A DNA stretch of 64,000 bases from Liolophura sinensis (GCF_032854445.1 NC_088295.1:42707385-42771384), one strand, 5' to 3'; counted from the first letter of the stretch, positions 34,829-47,789 are shown. Numbers and translations are program-made. Notes: a model not told the origin generated them from the letters alone.

Positions 34829-35847
34829 GCTATATATTTATGTAAATCGACACGCACAAAAAGGCAGATTCTGACTGTTTCTGTTCAGTGATTCGTTAAA
34901 CCCACTGCATGTCTTCAAGGAAAACTAACGATTTAAACAGTCACGTAATAGTCACGTGATTCCTGAGTGGACGAATACCTGCACAAACCACTCAGTTGAC
35001 ATGTGAAGCGCATATGAGTTTACACCACCCAGTTATGGAGGATACTGGGAGGAAGGATTTGTCAAAGGAAGACACCCAGCATTGTTGCGATGGACAGTCC
35101 GCATAGACAAACCATCTGTTCCCGGAGAAAAAAAGTCTGTTTTGTATCAAGCAAAATAGTTTATAAGTGGAAAATCATCCGTTCACGTATGCAAATAACG
35201 TTAATTAATCTTGGATTAGTGGGTGAAAGGGTAATTTATCCTCAAAGGAAAAGGGTTTAATTTGTAATACTATACTGTATAAACGAAAAATTCGTCTGAC
35301 AGAATCAAGCTGTTTGGCATTATCAAAATTGGGAAGCATTTCTAGATTCACTGATACCGTTGAAAGACGAGATAAAGTGACATATTTTTTATTTCTTAAA
35401 GATAATTATTTGTATTAATGTGTGTTTAATGGTAATTTTTTGAATTTGCAATTAATGCGTGTGCGGGAATGATTTTGTAAGATGTTTATGGCTGCTAAAG
35501 AGGTTTATCGATGAGAACGTATACTTAAATGTTTGCAGAATATATTGTCAGGCTATGAAGACGAAATAACTTGAAACATCAGAAAAATATTTACCTTGTG
35601 CCTTTCATTTTAAAATTATGATTTATTATTATTATCAATTCTTTTGGAGAATTGTGCTGGGAGTTGTTTTGGCACTTTTATCTTGAGGTTATGATTTCTT
35701 TTGGAGTATCCTTCATCTATTAGGTGTATTGCGGTTGTTTTACGCATGTCTGGAGATATTGCCTATCCGAACCAGCAGGTATACAATTTTACATTCTGTG
35801 AACTTTGACATTAGTTCTTGAGATTACATCATACTCTAGAATGCATA

Positions 35848-36122
35848 TATTTATTTATGTATTTATTTGGTTTGTGTTTTACCCCGCACTCAAAAATATC
35901 TTACTTGTACGACGGCGGTAAGCATTATGGTTAAAGGAAGCCGGGCAGAGCCCGGGCAAAACCACGACCATCCGCAGGTTGCTGGAGGCCTTCTTCCCAC
36001 GTACGGCCAGAGAGGAAGCAAGCTTGAGCTGGACTTGAACTCACAGCGACCGCATTGATGGGAGGCTCCTGGGTCATTGTGACGCGCTGGCGTGCTAACC
36101 CCTCGGCCACGGATGCTCCTGA
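35848..36122 (-). mobile_element. Full-length tRNA-derived SINE
   Basis: Complete copy in reverse: (ATTT)n tail, body, CCATCCGCAGGTTGCTGG, GAGCTGGACTTGAACTCACA (B box reversed), and GCGTGCTAACCCCTCGGCCA (A box reversed) ending in CGGATGCTCC. A good reference for the family here. Confidence 0.93.
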
Positions 36123-36896
36123 GAATGCATATAATGCTAGTTTCTGACCGAAAAACACATCCGTTTAAATAAAGCTGAACCCCCTTGCGTAATTGAAAAT
36201 CGTTATTAATTGTCCACATAGATTTATATTCATGGCTGCTATATTGCGCATGCTAGTGTATTTGGGCGTGCATTAAAGGCTAACGCAAACATCTGGCCAC
36301 ACATGATATATGGACAGAGGCGTGGATTGTCTGCATAGGTATTATCTGCATCTACGCGATCGTCCTGGTACTATTGTTGTAACGTTATGCAAAGGCTTAC
36401 CACCTGTCTGCTGATCGCACTGGTTGCATTGTAGCCTTTTAAACTCCCTGCAAATAGACACAGTTGTAGGACGTAATATTGCTAGTTGTGAGTGAGCGTA
36501 ACCTGTTCAATAAGACATGTCATTATAAATATATTAGTGGAGGGTCTGCCCCATGCTGTAAATAACATGCCTCTACTTAACACAGTATTCCTTCCACACC
36601 TAAGGATAATATGCACGTAAAATTGAAACATTTGTATTGTCATAATTGCCCTATCTGCATACGCAATACGCAACTTTTTCCACTACTCGTCTTGAGCGTT
36701 TATGGAGAAAGCCAATAAACAGACAAACATTCCTTTCTTCCTCCCTCTCTGTCTTTCTTTCTTTCTTTCTGGCTACATCTTCTTGCAGCCAATTTTTTTA
36801 ACAAAATACTTAAATGTACATTTAAGTACCGGGTCAAATTCAGAACGCAGGTGCCTGTAACTGAAACCCACATTTACCAAAGACTTTATGCACTGT

Positions 36897-37420
36897 GGAT
36901 GGCGGGAGTGTCATGTCTGGTGTCTTCGGCATAACGTTTTCATTCAGGTATCACTGACAATACGACCGCATTGGTTCCGCAGTAAGAATGCAAATGTCTG
37001 GGTCTGTTGTCATGCCTGGTGTCCACGGCATGGCGCCTCACTGAGACAGCACTATAAATGTATGGTATTGTTTCCACTGTATAATAATACAATTAGTCTG
37101 ATGTCAGGTCTGGTGTCTCTGGCATGACGCTTCATTCATGCAGCATTGGAAATATGAATGTACGTGCCTGATGTCATGTCTAGTGTATTCGACGTGGCGT
37201 CCCTTTTAGGCGGCGCTGAAAATATGAAGCTATTGGTTCCGCAGTGAAATAAACTAGTGTCTGAGTTTGGTGTCCTCGACATAAAGCTTCATTCAGGTAG
37301 CACTGGATATAATAAGTAGTAAGTGTCTGGTGTCAGTGTCTAGAGTCTTCGGCATGACGTTTCATTTAAGCGGCACTGGACATGTTTCAGTGGTGTCATG
37401 CATGGTGTCTTCGGCACTGG
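36897..37420 (+). repeat. Tandem array of 65-95 bp units
   Basis: Seven imperfect units share the blocks GTCATGTCTGGTGTCTTCGG, CATGACG-TTCATT and GGCAGCACTGGA. Some units also carry TTGGTTCCGCAGTAA. Unit length varies because of internal insertions. No coding content is supported. Confidence 0.8.
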
Positions 37421-39900
37421 AACTCTCATATTACAAGGAGTCGCCGTGTCGTCGCCGTTTAAGGGCAATGATGTGGAAAACCACTATATAAAACACAATG
37501 TAACAAGCGAAACAACCTTTGATTGCAAACATATGAAGTATAAGCTTACCTTAACATCCGCTAAAGAAGCGCTGTGTATGTGTTTTATGTTTATTACATT
37601 TAAGAGAATTGTAAAATTAAAACTTTACAGTTTGAATTTGTGATATGGTGCAAAAAGCTGTTCCATAAAGCGATCAGTCTAGTGTTCGCGTGGTCTTTTT
37701 CTATCGATACAGGGGTTATAGGGAGAACTTCTGATACGCATGTGTAATAAACGCATATTACCATGTTTTAACAATCCATTTTGAGAACTTGAATTAGTGC
37801 TTTGTGCGCGCCTGGTACAGACATGTATCCTTTGTGGCCTGTGCTAAAAGCATTATATAGTTCTAACAATCGTAGACGACGTATCCATTTTCTCCCCGAA
37901 TCGATAATTAATTAACATTTCGAATCAATTCCGGGTATAAAACATCAAATTTTATTCAAATTTTCAAGAGTAAGACAAATAAATCAAATTAGCTTATTAA
38001 GGAAGTTGAAGGATGGCCTTTTTATAACACGAAATCGATTAAACTGCACTGTGTACAAGTATCCACAATAGAAAAAAATATCAAAGAACTATTACCACAT
38101 AAAACACATTTTATCTCATAAAACTGCAACAATGACGTTTAACAAATTCAGTTTTATTACGCTTAATGCCGGTATAAAATCCATTCCTTTCAGCGGTGGA
38201 CGCTGTGGCATGATTCATGCCATTTACATCTGTCACATACAATAAATATACACGTTTCCGGTAATATGTATATGCTAATCCATCTGAATATATTATCGCT
38301 TTTGTCAAAATGCCTTTTGTACTTTGTTATTTAGTTGCAACGTGAGTGGTCATTTGCCCAGGATATAGTTGCATTTACTTGTCATTACAGAGTATGATAC
38401 AGCTTTCAACTTCGATTCAGCAGCAATATTTGCACCGATTGTATATCTGTTAAAATTGAAATTCCCAATACTTGTTAGAGTTTGCAATACAAATAAAATT
38501 TAAGCGGCCACCAACAAGAGCGTTTCATTATTCCTATGGGGGTGGGGTGTAGAAAAATAAAGGTGCACCTAAATTAGTATTAGTGTCTGAAAGAAGCTGA
38601 AAACCGCTTGTATCATCATTCAGAGCAGGAGAAATTAATTTACGGCCATAATATGACATGTTAAAACTTCAGCTGTTTAACTTGATTAACACATGTTGAT
38701 GTGAATGTTTTGTTTCACTTAAAGAAAACTCTCCTTCCCATTTCAATGTTTACTCTTGAGATTGCGGATTGTTTTCCCGATCACAAACCCTTTCGTATTT
38801 TTAACCGGCCAAGACTTTTTTTTTTATCCAGTCAAACCAAGTCTTGTTCGCTTCAAGAGGTCGTCTGATGATGAATTAGTGTTTATGACTGGACACCCTG
38901 GGAGTGGTCAGCTGCTGGATGACCAGTACAAAGTGACCAGCGGATTGACAGTTGTCCATCTATAGTGGCTGGATACTCGAGATAAGAGAGGGTTAAGCCC
39001 ACCACGGCGGCAAAGTGCGAGTCTGCCAATGACGATAACGCTAATCTCTTGCTGACAATGGCTCCTTTGAGAGCTGTTTTCAAACTTGCCTCCCACAATA
39101 GCACCTGGTGTTGCAATGATCCATGCTGTCTAATGGGCCATTTAGAGCATTAGAGTCATTCCTACTTGTCAGTCGGGGCCATTCTACACGCTCTGTTTCC
39201 AACTCTTCCAAATGCCATCAATTAAACGAGGAACACAGGCAGAAAAACACTTAGTTCAGCTAAATTTAACAACGCTTTGAGTATGTCAAAGAGGGCTTTC
39301 AAATTCAAAATACCGTAGAAAACTGGTGCTGATACTATAGAGAAAGCATTCTTTTTCAAGTTTTCTTGCTTCTTCAAGAAAATGCTTTTTTTTTTCATCA
39401 AACAAAAATTTTTCAGTCGTTAGGACTGGAAAACCTTATAATGCATGTGTGTATGTATGGTTGAAATATATAACAATGCCATCTCAGCAGTACTGTCAGG
39501 TATTCGCATATATAGTCAGTCACTTAGCAACTTGTGACTTTTGCACACCCGCTGTTGCGTGTTTTTGACGGAAAGCACTGTCCATTATCTAAAGGTGGCG
39601 TTATTCAGCTGCTCATGTCCCGGGCTTACCACATGAAAGACCTACTCCAAAGAGGCGGGACCGCTGTCGTCCGGATGGGGCAATAAATTTCGCTGATTGA
39701 CAGGCTGTTATGGTACAGGACGTGCTTTAACTGTATGTAAACCGCCCACTAGGAAGCCAACGTGCTCATTCGTATAACTGCGTGCGCGAGGTAAAATAGT
39801 GCCATTTTAAGATGCTCAAATGAATTGTAGAATTAATGACACGGCAAGTCGAAGCAATGCAGTGTTAAATAGTAGACGCAAAAGAGGAACAAGACTAACT

Positions 39901-40235
39901 CCAAGATTAGCCAGTCGTTCGTTACACTCTCTGCTCTGATGAGCCGGATCAATTTCATGTAGTGTTTGTTTTCCCGGTGATACGGTATTCATACGACCCT
40001 CTCTCTCACAGCAAGACTTCACTGGGACGGCTTAAGACGGCTGTGTGGCAGTGTAAGTGATCTCCTTGACAGAGGCGGTTCTCCCGCCGGGCGCAGTTCA
40101 GCTGAAGAAGCCGTGAGCGAAGGTACGAAGGCAAAGAAGGACCTGCCGATGGTGTGACAGGCAGAAGTTGTCAGGTCCCGTTTACTGCAAACAACACTTC
40201 ATCTCTCCAGACTTGTCAGCAGGACTTGAGAGAAG
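39901..40235 (+). promoter_or_regulatory. Probable promoter and 5' leader of Frizzled
   Basis: GC content rises from about 39.5 kb towards the ATG, with CCCGCCGGGCGCAG at about 40083. No TATA box is convincing. Stops in all frames before 40236 fit an untranslated leader. The start site is not defined. Confidence 0.4.
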
Positions 40236-41981
40236 ATGTGGCGTTGGGTAGTTCTGGTGTCTCTGTCCTGTGTGGGGTACTTCCCTTGTGGCCAGGGTTT
40301 AGCCAGGCACGGTCAGCACAGCCGCTGTGAGAGGATCACCATACCTATGTGCTTAGACATGAGATATAACATGACACTGATGCCTAACTTCATTGGCCAC
40401 ACCAACCAGAAGGATGCGGCCATCCAGGTTCACGAGTTCATACCTCTAGTACAGTTCGGCTGTTCGCGATTATTAAAGTTTTTCCTGTGTTCGCTTTACG
40501 CTCCCATGTGTACGGAGCAAGTTGACGAGACTTTAGTCATTCCGGCCTGCAGATCCATGTGCTTAGAGGTCAAATCGAAGTGTGAACCCGTTTTAGAAAA
40601 ACTTAATTTTAAGTGGCCTTCAATTTTGGATTGTTCTAATCTTCCTGAGAGAAGTGAACGAGGTAATTTGTGCATGGAAGCACCTAACGTAACCGGAGAG
40701 TCGGACCACGACAAAGCTGCTCATGGCAATAGGCCTGGCAACGAAGACATTTGGAAGCTGCTGGAGTCCCTCCGGGGTAAGACAACCACTGCCCCCGGGG
40801 GAGAGGATGGGGCGACCTCGACGGACTACCGATGTCCCGATCGCTTCGTGCATGTCAACAAAAAGAACACATCTGCCTCATGCGCCCCGCGATGTAATAT
40901 GGAAGTTTACTTTCGCCAAGAAGACAAACGATTCGCGGAGATTTGGATGGTTGTGTGGGGGTCCCTGTGTTTCTTTTCCACTATGATCACTGTGCTGACG
41001 TTCGCCGTGGATTCCTCCCGTTTCAAATACCCGGAACGTCCCATCATATTCCTGTCCTTGTGCTACGCCGTTTATTCTGTGGCTTATATCATCCGGGCGT
41101 GCACGGGGGCGAACGCCATCTCCTGCGACAAGGGCATCGCAGGTGTGGAATTTCTTATACAAGAAGGTTTAGAGAACACCTGGTGCATTATAATCTTTCT
41201 GATTTTGTATTTCTTCGGTATGGCCAGTTCTCTATGGTGGGTTATTTTGACTGTCACGTGGTATTTGGCAGCAGGTAGAAAGTGGGGACAAGAAGCTATC
41301 GAAGCCCTCAGCAGTTATTTCCATTTCGCCGCATGGGCAATACCCGCAGTGAAGACCATTGTGATCTTAACGATGCGGAGGGTGGACGGGGACGAATTGA
41401 CGGGGTTGTGTTATGTGGGCAACCAAGACATTAATGCCCTTACTTACTTTGTGCTGGCCCCCCTCTTGACTTATCTGCTAGTCGGTACAGCTTTTATTCT
41501 GGCAGGTTTTATTGCCTTGCTACGAATAAGGAACAATTTACGGAGTCGTGACGGCACCAATATCAGAAAATTAGAAAAACTGATGGCCAAAATTGGCGTG
41601 TTTTCGGTGCTGTACACGGTTCCCGCTACCTGTGTAATTGGCTGCTACTTCTATGAGCGTATCAATTTTGAGAATTGGCGCTCTATTGCCATGAGAAGCG
41701 AGTGTGACTTGTCTAAAGACACTAAGAAGGAGTGTACATTGAGTCAGTCCGTGCCCACGGTGGAGGTCTATATGCTCAAAGTGTTCATGTCTTTAGTCGT
41801 GGGCATCACCAGCGGAATGTGGATATGGAGTTATAAAACAGTCAGCTCCTGGCGAAACTTTTGCTTCAGGCGGTTAAGCCGTCGAAAATCCGCCCTGGGC
41901 AACTATCAGCAGGCTCCCGTGGTAGTCATGAAACCGGGCAGCCAGAAGTGCGTGTCTAAAGCTGCCACATCTCGCTTGTGA
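40236..41981 (+). CDS. Fzd9/10: Frizzled Wnt receptor, FZD9/10 group, intronless
   Basis: This is a seven-helix plasma-membrane receptor for Wnt ligands that signals through Dishevelled. The 581-residue frame has a signal peptide (about 1-20), a cysteine-rich domain with all ten cysteines (31, 39, 76, 85, 92, 105, 109, 116, 133, 146), a linker, and seven membrane segments (about 234 to 531). The KTxxxW Dishevelled-binding motif is KTVSSW at 534-539. N-glycosylation sites are at N45, N151 and N211. Blocks such as FFLCSLYAPMCTEQV and WGQEAIEALSSYFHFAAWAI place it with FZD9/10 rather than FZD4, 5/8 or 1/2/7. The C-terminal SRL could be a class I PDZ ligand, as in FZD10. The gene is intact and has no introns, as usual for this receptor group. 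The first in-frame ATG is taken as start because the signal peptide follows directly. Confidence 0.97.
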   Translation: MWRWVVLVSLSCVGYFPCGQGLARHGQHSRCERITIPMCLDMRYNMTLMPNFIGHTNQKDAAIQVHEFIPLVQFGCSRLLKFFLCSLYAPMCTEQVDETLVIPACRSMCLEVKSKCEPVLEKLNFKWPSILDCSNLPERSERGNLCMEAPNVTGESDHDKAAHGNRPGNEDIWKLLESLRGKTTTAPGGEDGATSTDYRCPDRFVHVNKKNTSASCAPRCNMEVYFRQEDKRFAEIWMVVWGSLCFFSTMITVLTFAVDSSRFKYPERPIIFLSLCYAVYSVAYIIRACTGANAISCDKGIAGVEFLIQEGLENTWCIIIFLILYFFGMASSLWWVILTVTWYLAAGRKWGQEAIEALSSYFHFAAWAIPAVKTIVILTMRRVDGDELTGLCYVGNQDINALTYFVLAPLLTYLLVGTAFILAGFIALLRIRNNLRSRDGTNIRKLEKLMAKIGVFSVLYTVPATCVIGCYFYERINFENWRSIAMRSECDLSKDTKKECTLSQSVPTVEVYMLKVFMSLVVGITSGMWIWSYKTVSSWRNFCFRRLSRRKSALGNYQQAPVVVMKPGSQKCVSKAATSRL

Positions 41982-43970
41982 ACTTCATCATTCATCAAAG
42001 CCGTCATCTTACATAGAACTACTTCGGCGCAGTGCATATCATCATCCCCCACTTTCCCCAAACTACTTTCATCCTCTCGCACGTGTTGTACTCAGTACGG
42101 TATACATTTCCACTTGGCTTTAAAATCCCCAGCATGTGATAACCCCTAGCCCCGATAACTTCAACACTATCCACGGCGTGAACTCACTCAGCAGACTTGT
42201 TGTTACAAGAGTGTTTCTCTCTCCGATAGAAGGCATTTCACCGGCGACTGTTAAATGAGCAGTGGGTATAGGCTGACAGTAGAAAGGGGCCCTCTCGGTA
42301 AACTAGGTCAGCTGAGGTAAATAGAAAGAGCGTGGTCGAGCTTTGTGCGGACTCAGATACAGTAATAGCCCTTGTTACAAACACCAACTTAACGGAGAAA
42401 CACTAGCACAGTGCAGAATTGAAACACTCGAGAAAAGGTTAATTAAAGTGATTATCTTGAGCCTGTTAATGATGAAGTGTTTGGAGAGGCTATATTGGAT
42501 CGCATGGCTTATCTAACACTGTGTATATCGATATACACGGAGAATGGAACAGCGAGTCTTTCTCTACACTTTTCCCCACACATGACGCCTGTATGGTTTT
42601 AAAAGTCAACTCAACGTCGCGTCCTTGTGAATTGTAAAACCTGCTACTTCGATATGTGATTTAATCGGAAAATTATGCAGTGAACACCTTTGAAGTAGGA
42701 CTACAGTGATTCACGCGTGAAAGTCAGCTGCGCAAGATCTTGTGTGCAAATTAATTTCTTGGGCTTCGGTTCACTCTCGACATGGGCTCATATCGCCGAC
42801 GGCATGGTGATCATTGATTTAAACAAGCCAGAAAAAATATCTTTTCTTAAGTACCTGTTTAATCAGGGCAGTCCCTCGCTGGAATACGTTTTCCATTACG
42901 ACATTGTATATATGTGCTAATGTGATTGTAAAGGAATAGAGATATATCGATGTAAATATATATATTTAAACACATATAAATGATCGTCCAGAAATTATAC
43001 GCTCTTAAAAAGATGTGCCTATAAACGTCACTCACCAAAACAGCCCTCATACTTTAGACGAGTGTTAGTCTAAAACACGTATAGATAATTTCAACGTATC
43101 CAGCTTTTGGTAAACGAAGTAAGGAATTGAGCTTGTTTTTGTTGATATAAGGTCAATAACTTAACATTGGTGCTTCAAATGTAATTCGATTCATGATCAA
43201 GAACTTCCTCTATAGAATTGTAACGTTTCCTTTTCAACAAACTGAAGCAATATTCTGTGAAGTGTATATGTTTAGATGTTAAACACGTGACTTTCTGTGA
43301 AACTCACGAAAACGTACATGTGTCCTCTACACGGAGGACTCGTCTGCCAGAATTGTTTGTATTGTTAACTTTATGTGTTCTCGACAATATAATTTTGAAC
43401 TCAAGTCATTCATATTGCGTTTGTTGATCAGTTGTTCTGTTAGTGAGTTTGCATTTTTCGTGTAGTACATTCTCTTTATGTGGCACTCTTTATATGCTGT
43501 AATCATCCCATCTTGTCATGTGTGATCACGTATTTTGCGAGCTTTCTACCCATGCAGTACTTTCTGCATCCTCTGTGAAAGCGCATGAATCGCATTCAGT
43601 TTAAGATGTTGTCGTAAGTTCAAAGGTTGTACACTAAGAATGATGGGATGATTGTAGCATTCACCACGTTAAATCTGGATTTCAACCTTAAACGTGGGCA
43701 GGATGAGCATGAATTTATATCTTATAGACTATAGAGCCAGTGACCAGAAGTTCTGAAGTTTGTGAACCTTTTGCTGAATTTATATCTTAGACTTTAGAGT
43801 TACTGTCCAGGAGTTTCGAAGTTGAAGAATGGTGATTCGTTGAATCATGTATTTTTATAAGTGCAAACCATTTGATAAAGAATCCCCACTGCTCTGTTTC
43901 ACAATTGCGCCATATGCTTAACCCGGCGCTAGGGGGCGATATATGCATTGTGCTGAATAAACTCGTCACG
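41982..43970 (+). other. Probable 3' UTR of Frizzled
   Basis: No coding content. The first clear AATAAA on the plus strand is at 43956-43961, inside a dispersed repeat copy. GC content falls steadily after about 42.4 kb. A shorter UTR using an ATTAAA-type signal is also possible. Confidence 0.35.
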
Positions 43971-44012
43971 TTGGATGTATGAACAGTTGCAACCAATGCA
44001 CAGCTGAGGTAC
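43884..44012 (+). repeat. Dispersed repeat family A, copy 1
   Basis: Shares with 45860-45985 the blocks CACTGCT-T, ATTGCGCC, GCTTAACYC, CTAGGGG, CACGTTGGAT and GAACAGTTRC. With 45150-45270 it shares GTTGGATATATGAACAGTTG and CAGCTGAGRTACA. Unclassified. Confidence 0.6.
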
Positions 44013-44994
44013 ACATTTTGTGATTATCGACAAGTTATAAATTAGAATGGTACACCATTTGGACGCTAATTAAATGTATTGGCCTGGAACTTCCCTGGCG
44101 TCTGTTTGGCATCATTGTCAATGTTTCACATACTCATAACGTACTCACCTCTATATTAATGTCTAGGGTTGAAATGTGCATGTCAAACTACATTTTAAAA
44201 ACTTCTGTCATGACAAGGTCCATTTTCAAACCAATTATTATAGTAAAGTCCATTATCTAACTTGAAAATTCCTCTGTGTGTCAATATTTTCATATAGTTG
44301 TTTTCCTTTTATCGGTTGAATTAGTGGTGTATATTGCATTTCTAATTGCTAGGTCAACATCCAAAACGAATTTCCAAACATATCTTCAATATAAATCAAA
44401 AAGTAAGGGAATAAAGAAATTTAGATCGGCGTGAGTTCGAACAAACGAAATCAGAAGTCGTTAGTCGCGAAGGGAAAAAAAACAAGGTGATAATGGTTTA
44501 TCTTGTGCTGCAATTGTACACAACCAATAAAACTTAAGCCTTGTTTCAAACTTGAAGCAGATGATGACAGTTGGCATGGTGACATTTAGCGGCACATGTA
44601 GGCCTATGATTCACATCTACCTGCGCGGATTCGTAGAAAGGCAACTGTTCTTTCAACTGCCATACATGTGGTGTGCGTACCTCTAAACTACATCAGTTAA
44701 AACATTGTAGACGCGGCTTTGGTTCAGACCCGTTTTGCACTTTTTTGTTTGTTTGAATGATGCGTTTACAGCATGCAGTAGGTAAGAGGCCAGGCATACA
44801 ATCACGATGTGCAAACTCTTTCCATATAGTTGAGTTTATTTTGATCGGACTCCGACTCTTGAATTGCGCAAAAGTGTGAAGGTTATATTTTCTTTAAATT
44901 TTTATCCATAACAGAATTTTATTTAATGCAAATAAGGTTTTATGTGTGTCCCTTTGTGAGTTGCAAACTACATTACAGTGCAATTAAGACGTAC

Positions 44995-45095
44995 AGCATA
45001 CAGAGAAAATCGAGAGCAGCGACAACAGTGTGATAGCTGGCAAATGGTCACACGTAACCTGTAAAATACGGCCTCTTATGAATTTACCTCAATAA
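44995..45095 (-). repeat. Dispersed repeat family A, copy 2
   Basis: GAGCAGCGACAACAGTGTGA, TAGCTGGCAAATGGTCACAC and AAATACGGCCTCTTATG, the reverse complement of the segment at 51060-51150. Confidence 0.65.
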
Positions 45096-45149
45096 CGATT
45101 TTATTCTAACCGTTCAAGTAAATGCGTATTACGTCCGTATACACTGCAG

Positions 45150-45270
45150 TGTTCGGCGGCTACGGCATAATTGTGTCTAATTCCTCTTAACCCTGCTGCA
45201 TCGTACTTAACCACATGGTTGGATATATGAACAGTTGCATTCAAAGCCCAGCTGAGATACATATTCTGTT
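45150..45270 (+). repeat. Dispersed repeat family A, copy 3
   Basis: GTTGGATATATGAACAGTTG followed by a CAGCTGAGATACA block, matching 43884-44012. Confidence 0.6.
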
Positions 45271-45859
45271 TATAGACAGCAGGCTGACGGCTGGTATACG
45301 AATGTCTGTTTTGAGGCCAACATTCTGTTAGATGCGGAAGCATGGGATACAACGCTACCTTAGCGCATTAAGCGAAGGTCATAGAGGACAGCATCTGTTG
45401 AAGAACTATGTACAATGCTGAGACTGTACAGGTGATTTCATCGACAGCACTGCCATGTACAGGGACTCGTGGTCAATAGCTTGGGCGACATGTAAAAAAA
45501 GCATCGACTTGGGGTTTCAAAGTTGATAAGTGATCCTTACCTGGGATTACATGTATTTTTCTTCTTCTTTGGAGCGAGCCATCTATTTTGTGATCGCGCA
45601 TTTCTTGTTTCCTTCGTCAACCCTGTAAATATCAATGGTTACTTTAATGCGCATGTTCTTAGCTCTGAATTACTAGCGTTGGATTGGTATGGTGCTTTCG
45701 ATTTTCAGTTTGAAAGATTGTTTTCTTTTCCTGGCTGCCAGTCAAATGTCAGGTTTGACGCTTAGATTACTTTTCATGTAATAGAGACAAGTTCTTCAAT
45801 TTTTTTTAAGTCGATGAGTATAATCAGCTTGTCAGTTAATATGGACAAAGCGTCTAGGA

Positions 45860-45985
45860 TCTCTGACCCACTGCTTCATGATTGCGCCTAATTCCGCTTA
45901 ACTCCGAACTAGGGGCATTATATTCATCGTGTTGAATTAGACCGCCACGTTGGATATGTAAACGGTTACCATGACGATTTAAATA
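45860..45985 (+). repeat. Dispersed repeat family A, copy 4
   Basis: ATTGCGCCTAATTCCGCTTA, ACTAGGGGCATTATA and CACGTTGGATATGTAAACGG. The CCTAATTCYGCTTAA core also occurs at 50970 and 62306. Confidence 0.6.
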
Positions 45986-46194
45986 CTGATTTCACTGTGC
46001 TGCAGTTAAGTTTCTCCACCTAACAGAGAGGGGATTAATTGTTGTCTAAAGGCTTCAATCCCTTTGCGCGAAAATCCCTGGTTTATTACAATATTGTGCA
46101 TCTTTGTGGAGATATATTATCATTTAAACCTAACCTCTGAGGACACTGTGTACTCTGCATGAGAGCAGAAATATGGTATTTATATTGAATCCAT

Positions 46195-46275
46195 TGTTGT
46201 ACCAGCGATCAAGCTGTTTATTACCAATCCTCCTGGTAATGGCTGTTTATTACAAATCCACCTGGCAGTGTAGCT
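46195..46275 (+). repeat. Local 40-bp direct duplication
   Basis: GCTGTTTATTACCAATCCTC-CTGGTAATG is followed directly by GCTGTTTATTACAAATCCAC-CTGGCAGTG. Confidence 0.7.
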
Positions 46276-47394
46276 CTCGGTTCTTTGCTAGATGGCACGA
46301 TGTTCGTGAATAGACTTCACAGCTTCTGTTCAGATTGCCAGTGAATAGAGATCGGCCAGAGAACACGGTGGAGAATGTGTCGGGGTATCGGATGAGGGGA
46401 TAGGACATTAAGTTGATAGGCATACGCCATAGAGTGGTATTATTCACCGGGAGCAATGTGGGGATCAGCAACAGTGTGCGACGTAAGGCGATGTAAGGTG
46501 ATATGGGGGACTACCTGTGGCCAGGACAAAGCCAGCCCAGGCCTCCAGATTGGGCACTGTCTGCCAGATATCTTATTTCACGGCCTTCGCCCGTCACCTA
46601 TCCAGTTCCTGTCACGTTGACATATCATGGCTTCATAGCCTACGAAATGAAATTCAAGCATAATGGCGATTATTTACTTTCCCGTAACTTTTACACCGTG
46701 TGTAAAGCCAGCATATATATGGCTCATTGTCACCTCTATATAGCCCATTTTTCGGCTCTTTTCAATCTGTTCGTTAAACGCAAGCGAGAATCCTCGAGGA
46801 TCTTTTCATATGGAGGGGAATATGGCGAGCGAGTTTTTTTCTATGATACTTATTGCTGCCAGCCAACAGGGAAAGGCCCGCCTGAAATATTAGCTTTGCG
46901 TCACCATCACAATGAAAATCCTCTCTTCGATTAGAAATAGTTCAACCTTGAAATAAGATTTAAGAAACTGTATTACAAAAGCGGTGTGAATGGAGTATAT
47001 GGGATATTGCAAGAAAGTATTGCACTCTGTCTAGGATGTTATTATAGCAATGAGCTTGACTTCAACTTGTAAACACGTGACGTGTTATATCTCCGTAACC
47101 TGTATCCACAATGCTGCTCTGAACGGCGCTATTTGCATAGTAACTTTTGCAGGCATACAGAATGCTACAATCGGTTGCATGGAGCAGTCATGATGTGTCT
47201 TTAAAGAAAATGTACAGTATGGATGTGAGAGGACTTTATTGTGGCATCTTTAAGCTTCGATCGGTATAAGTTTACTTTACGCCAATTTAACGAAATCATG
47301 CAGACGGGCACAATTAAACATCAGCTTAGTACGTCGGCGCAAAGCTCTGTGTACTAACACTAGTCAATAATATAAGAGTCGTAAAGCATAGAGA

Positions 47395-47480
47395 GTAAAA
47401 CCAAAGCAGCGACGACAGTGTGGCAGTTGGTAAACTGTCACAAGGACCCGGTGAAATACGGCCTCTTGTCATTTCACAAA
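47395..47480 (-). repeat. Dispersed repeat family A, copy 5
   Basis: AGTAAAACCAAAGCAGCGAC, GACAGTGTGGCAGTTGGTAA and GAAATACGGCCTCTTGTC, same orientation as the 44995 copy. Confidence 0.7.
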
Positions 47481-47653
47481 GTGGAGGTCGGTAAGAAATT
47501 CCAAGAATTAAATGTTGCTTGGAAATTGCTTGCTGTAATATTCTGGTCCGTAATGTCCATTATATGGATGACGATTGACGAATATCGAATATTACGACCC
47601 CTACAGATTAACTATGGCTGCAGTAGGTTTCAATCACATAACTGACATCAGTT

Positions 47654-47770
<117 letters not shown>

Positions 47771-47789
47771 TACACACACAGATATGTAA

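Larger units (their letters stand above)
30081..39900. other. Intergenic region between CAP-Gly gene and Frizzled
   Basis: About 10 kb with no coding frame that I can support. It contains two SINEs (34.6 and 35.9 kb), a 15-bp minisatellite (32.6 kb), a larger tandem repeat (36.9 kb) with a related copy at 31.2 kb, and short simple repeats. Regulatory DNA of the head-to-head pair probably lies here, but no specific element is recognised. Confidence 0.7.

Noticed and set aside
40496-41278. Overlapping frames on both strands of the Frizzled exon
   Set aside because: Shadows of the intact 581-residue receptor frame.
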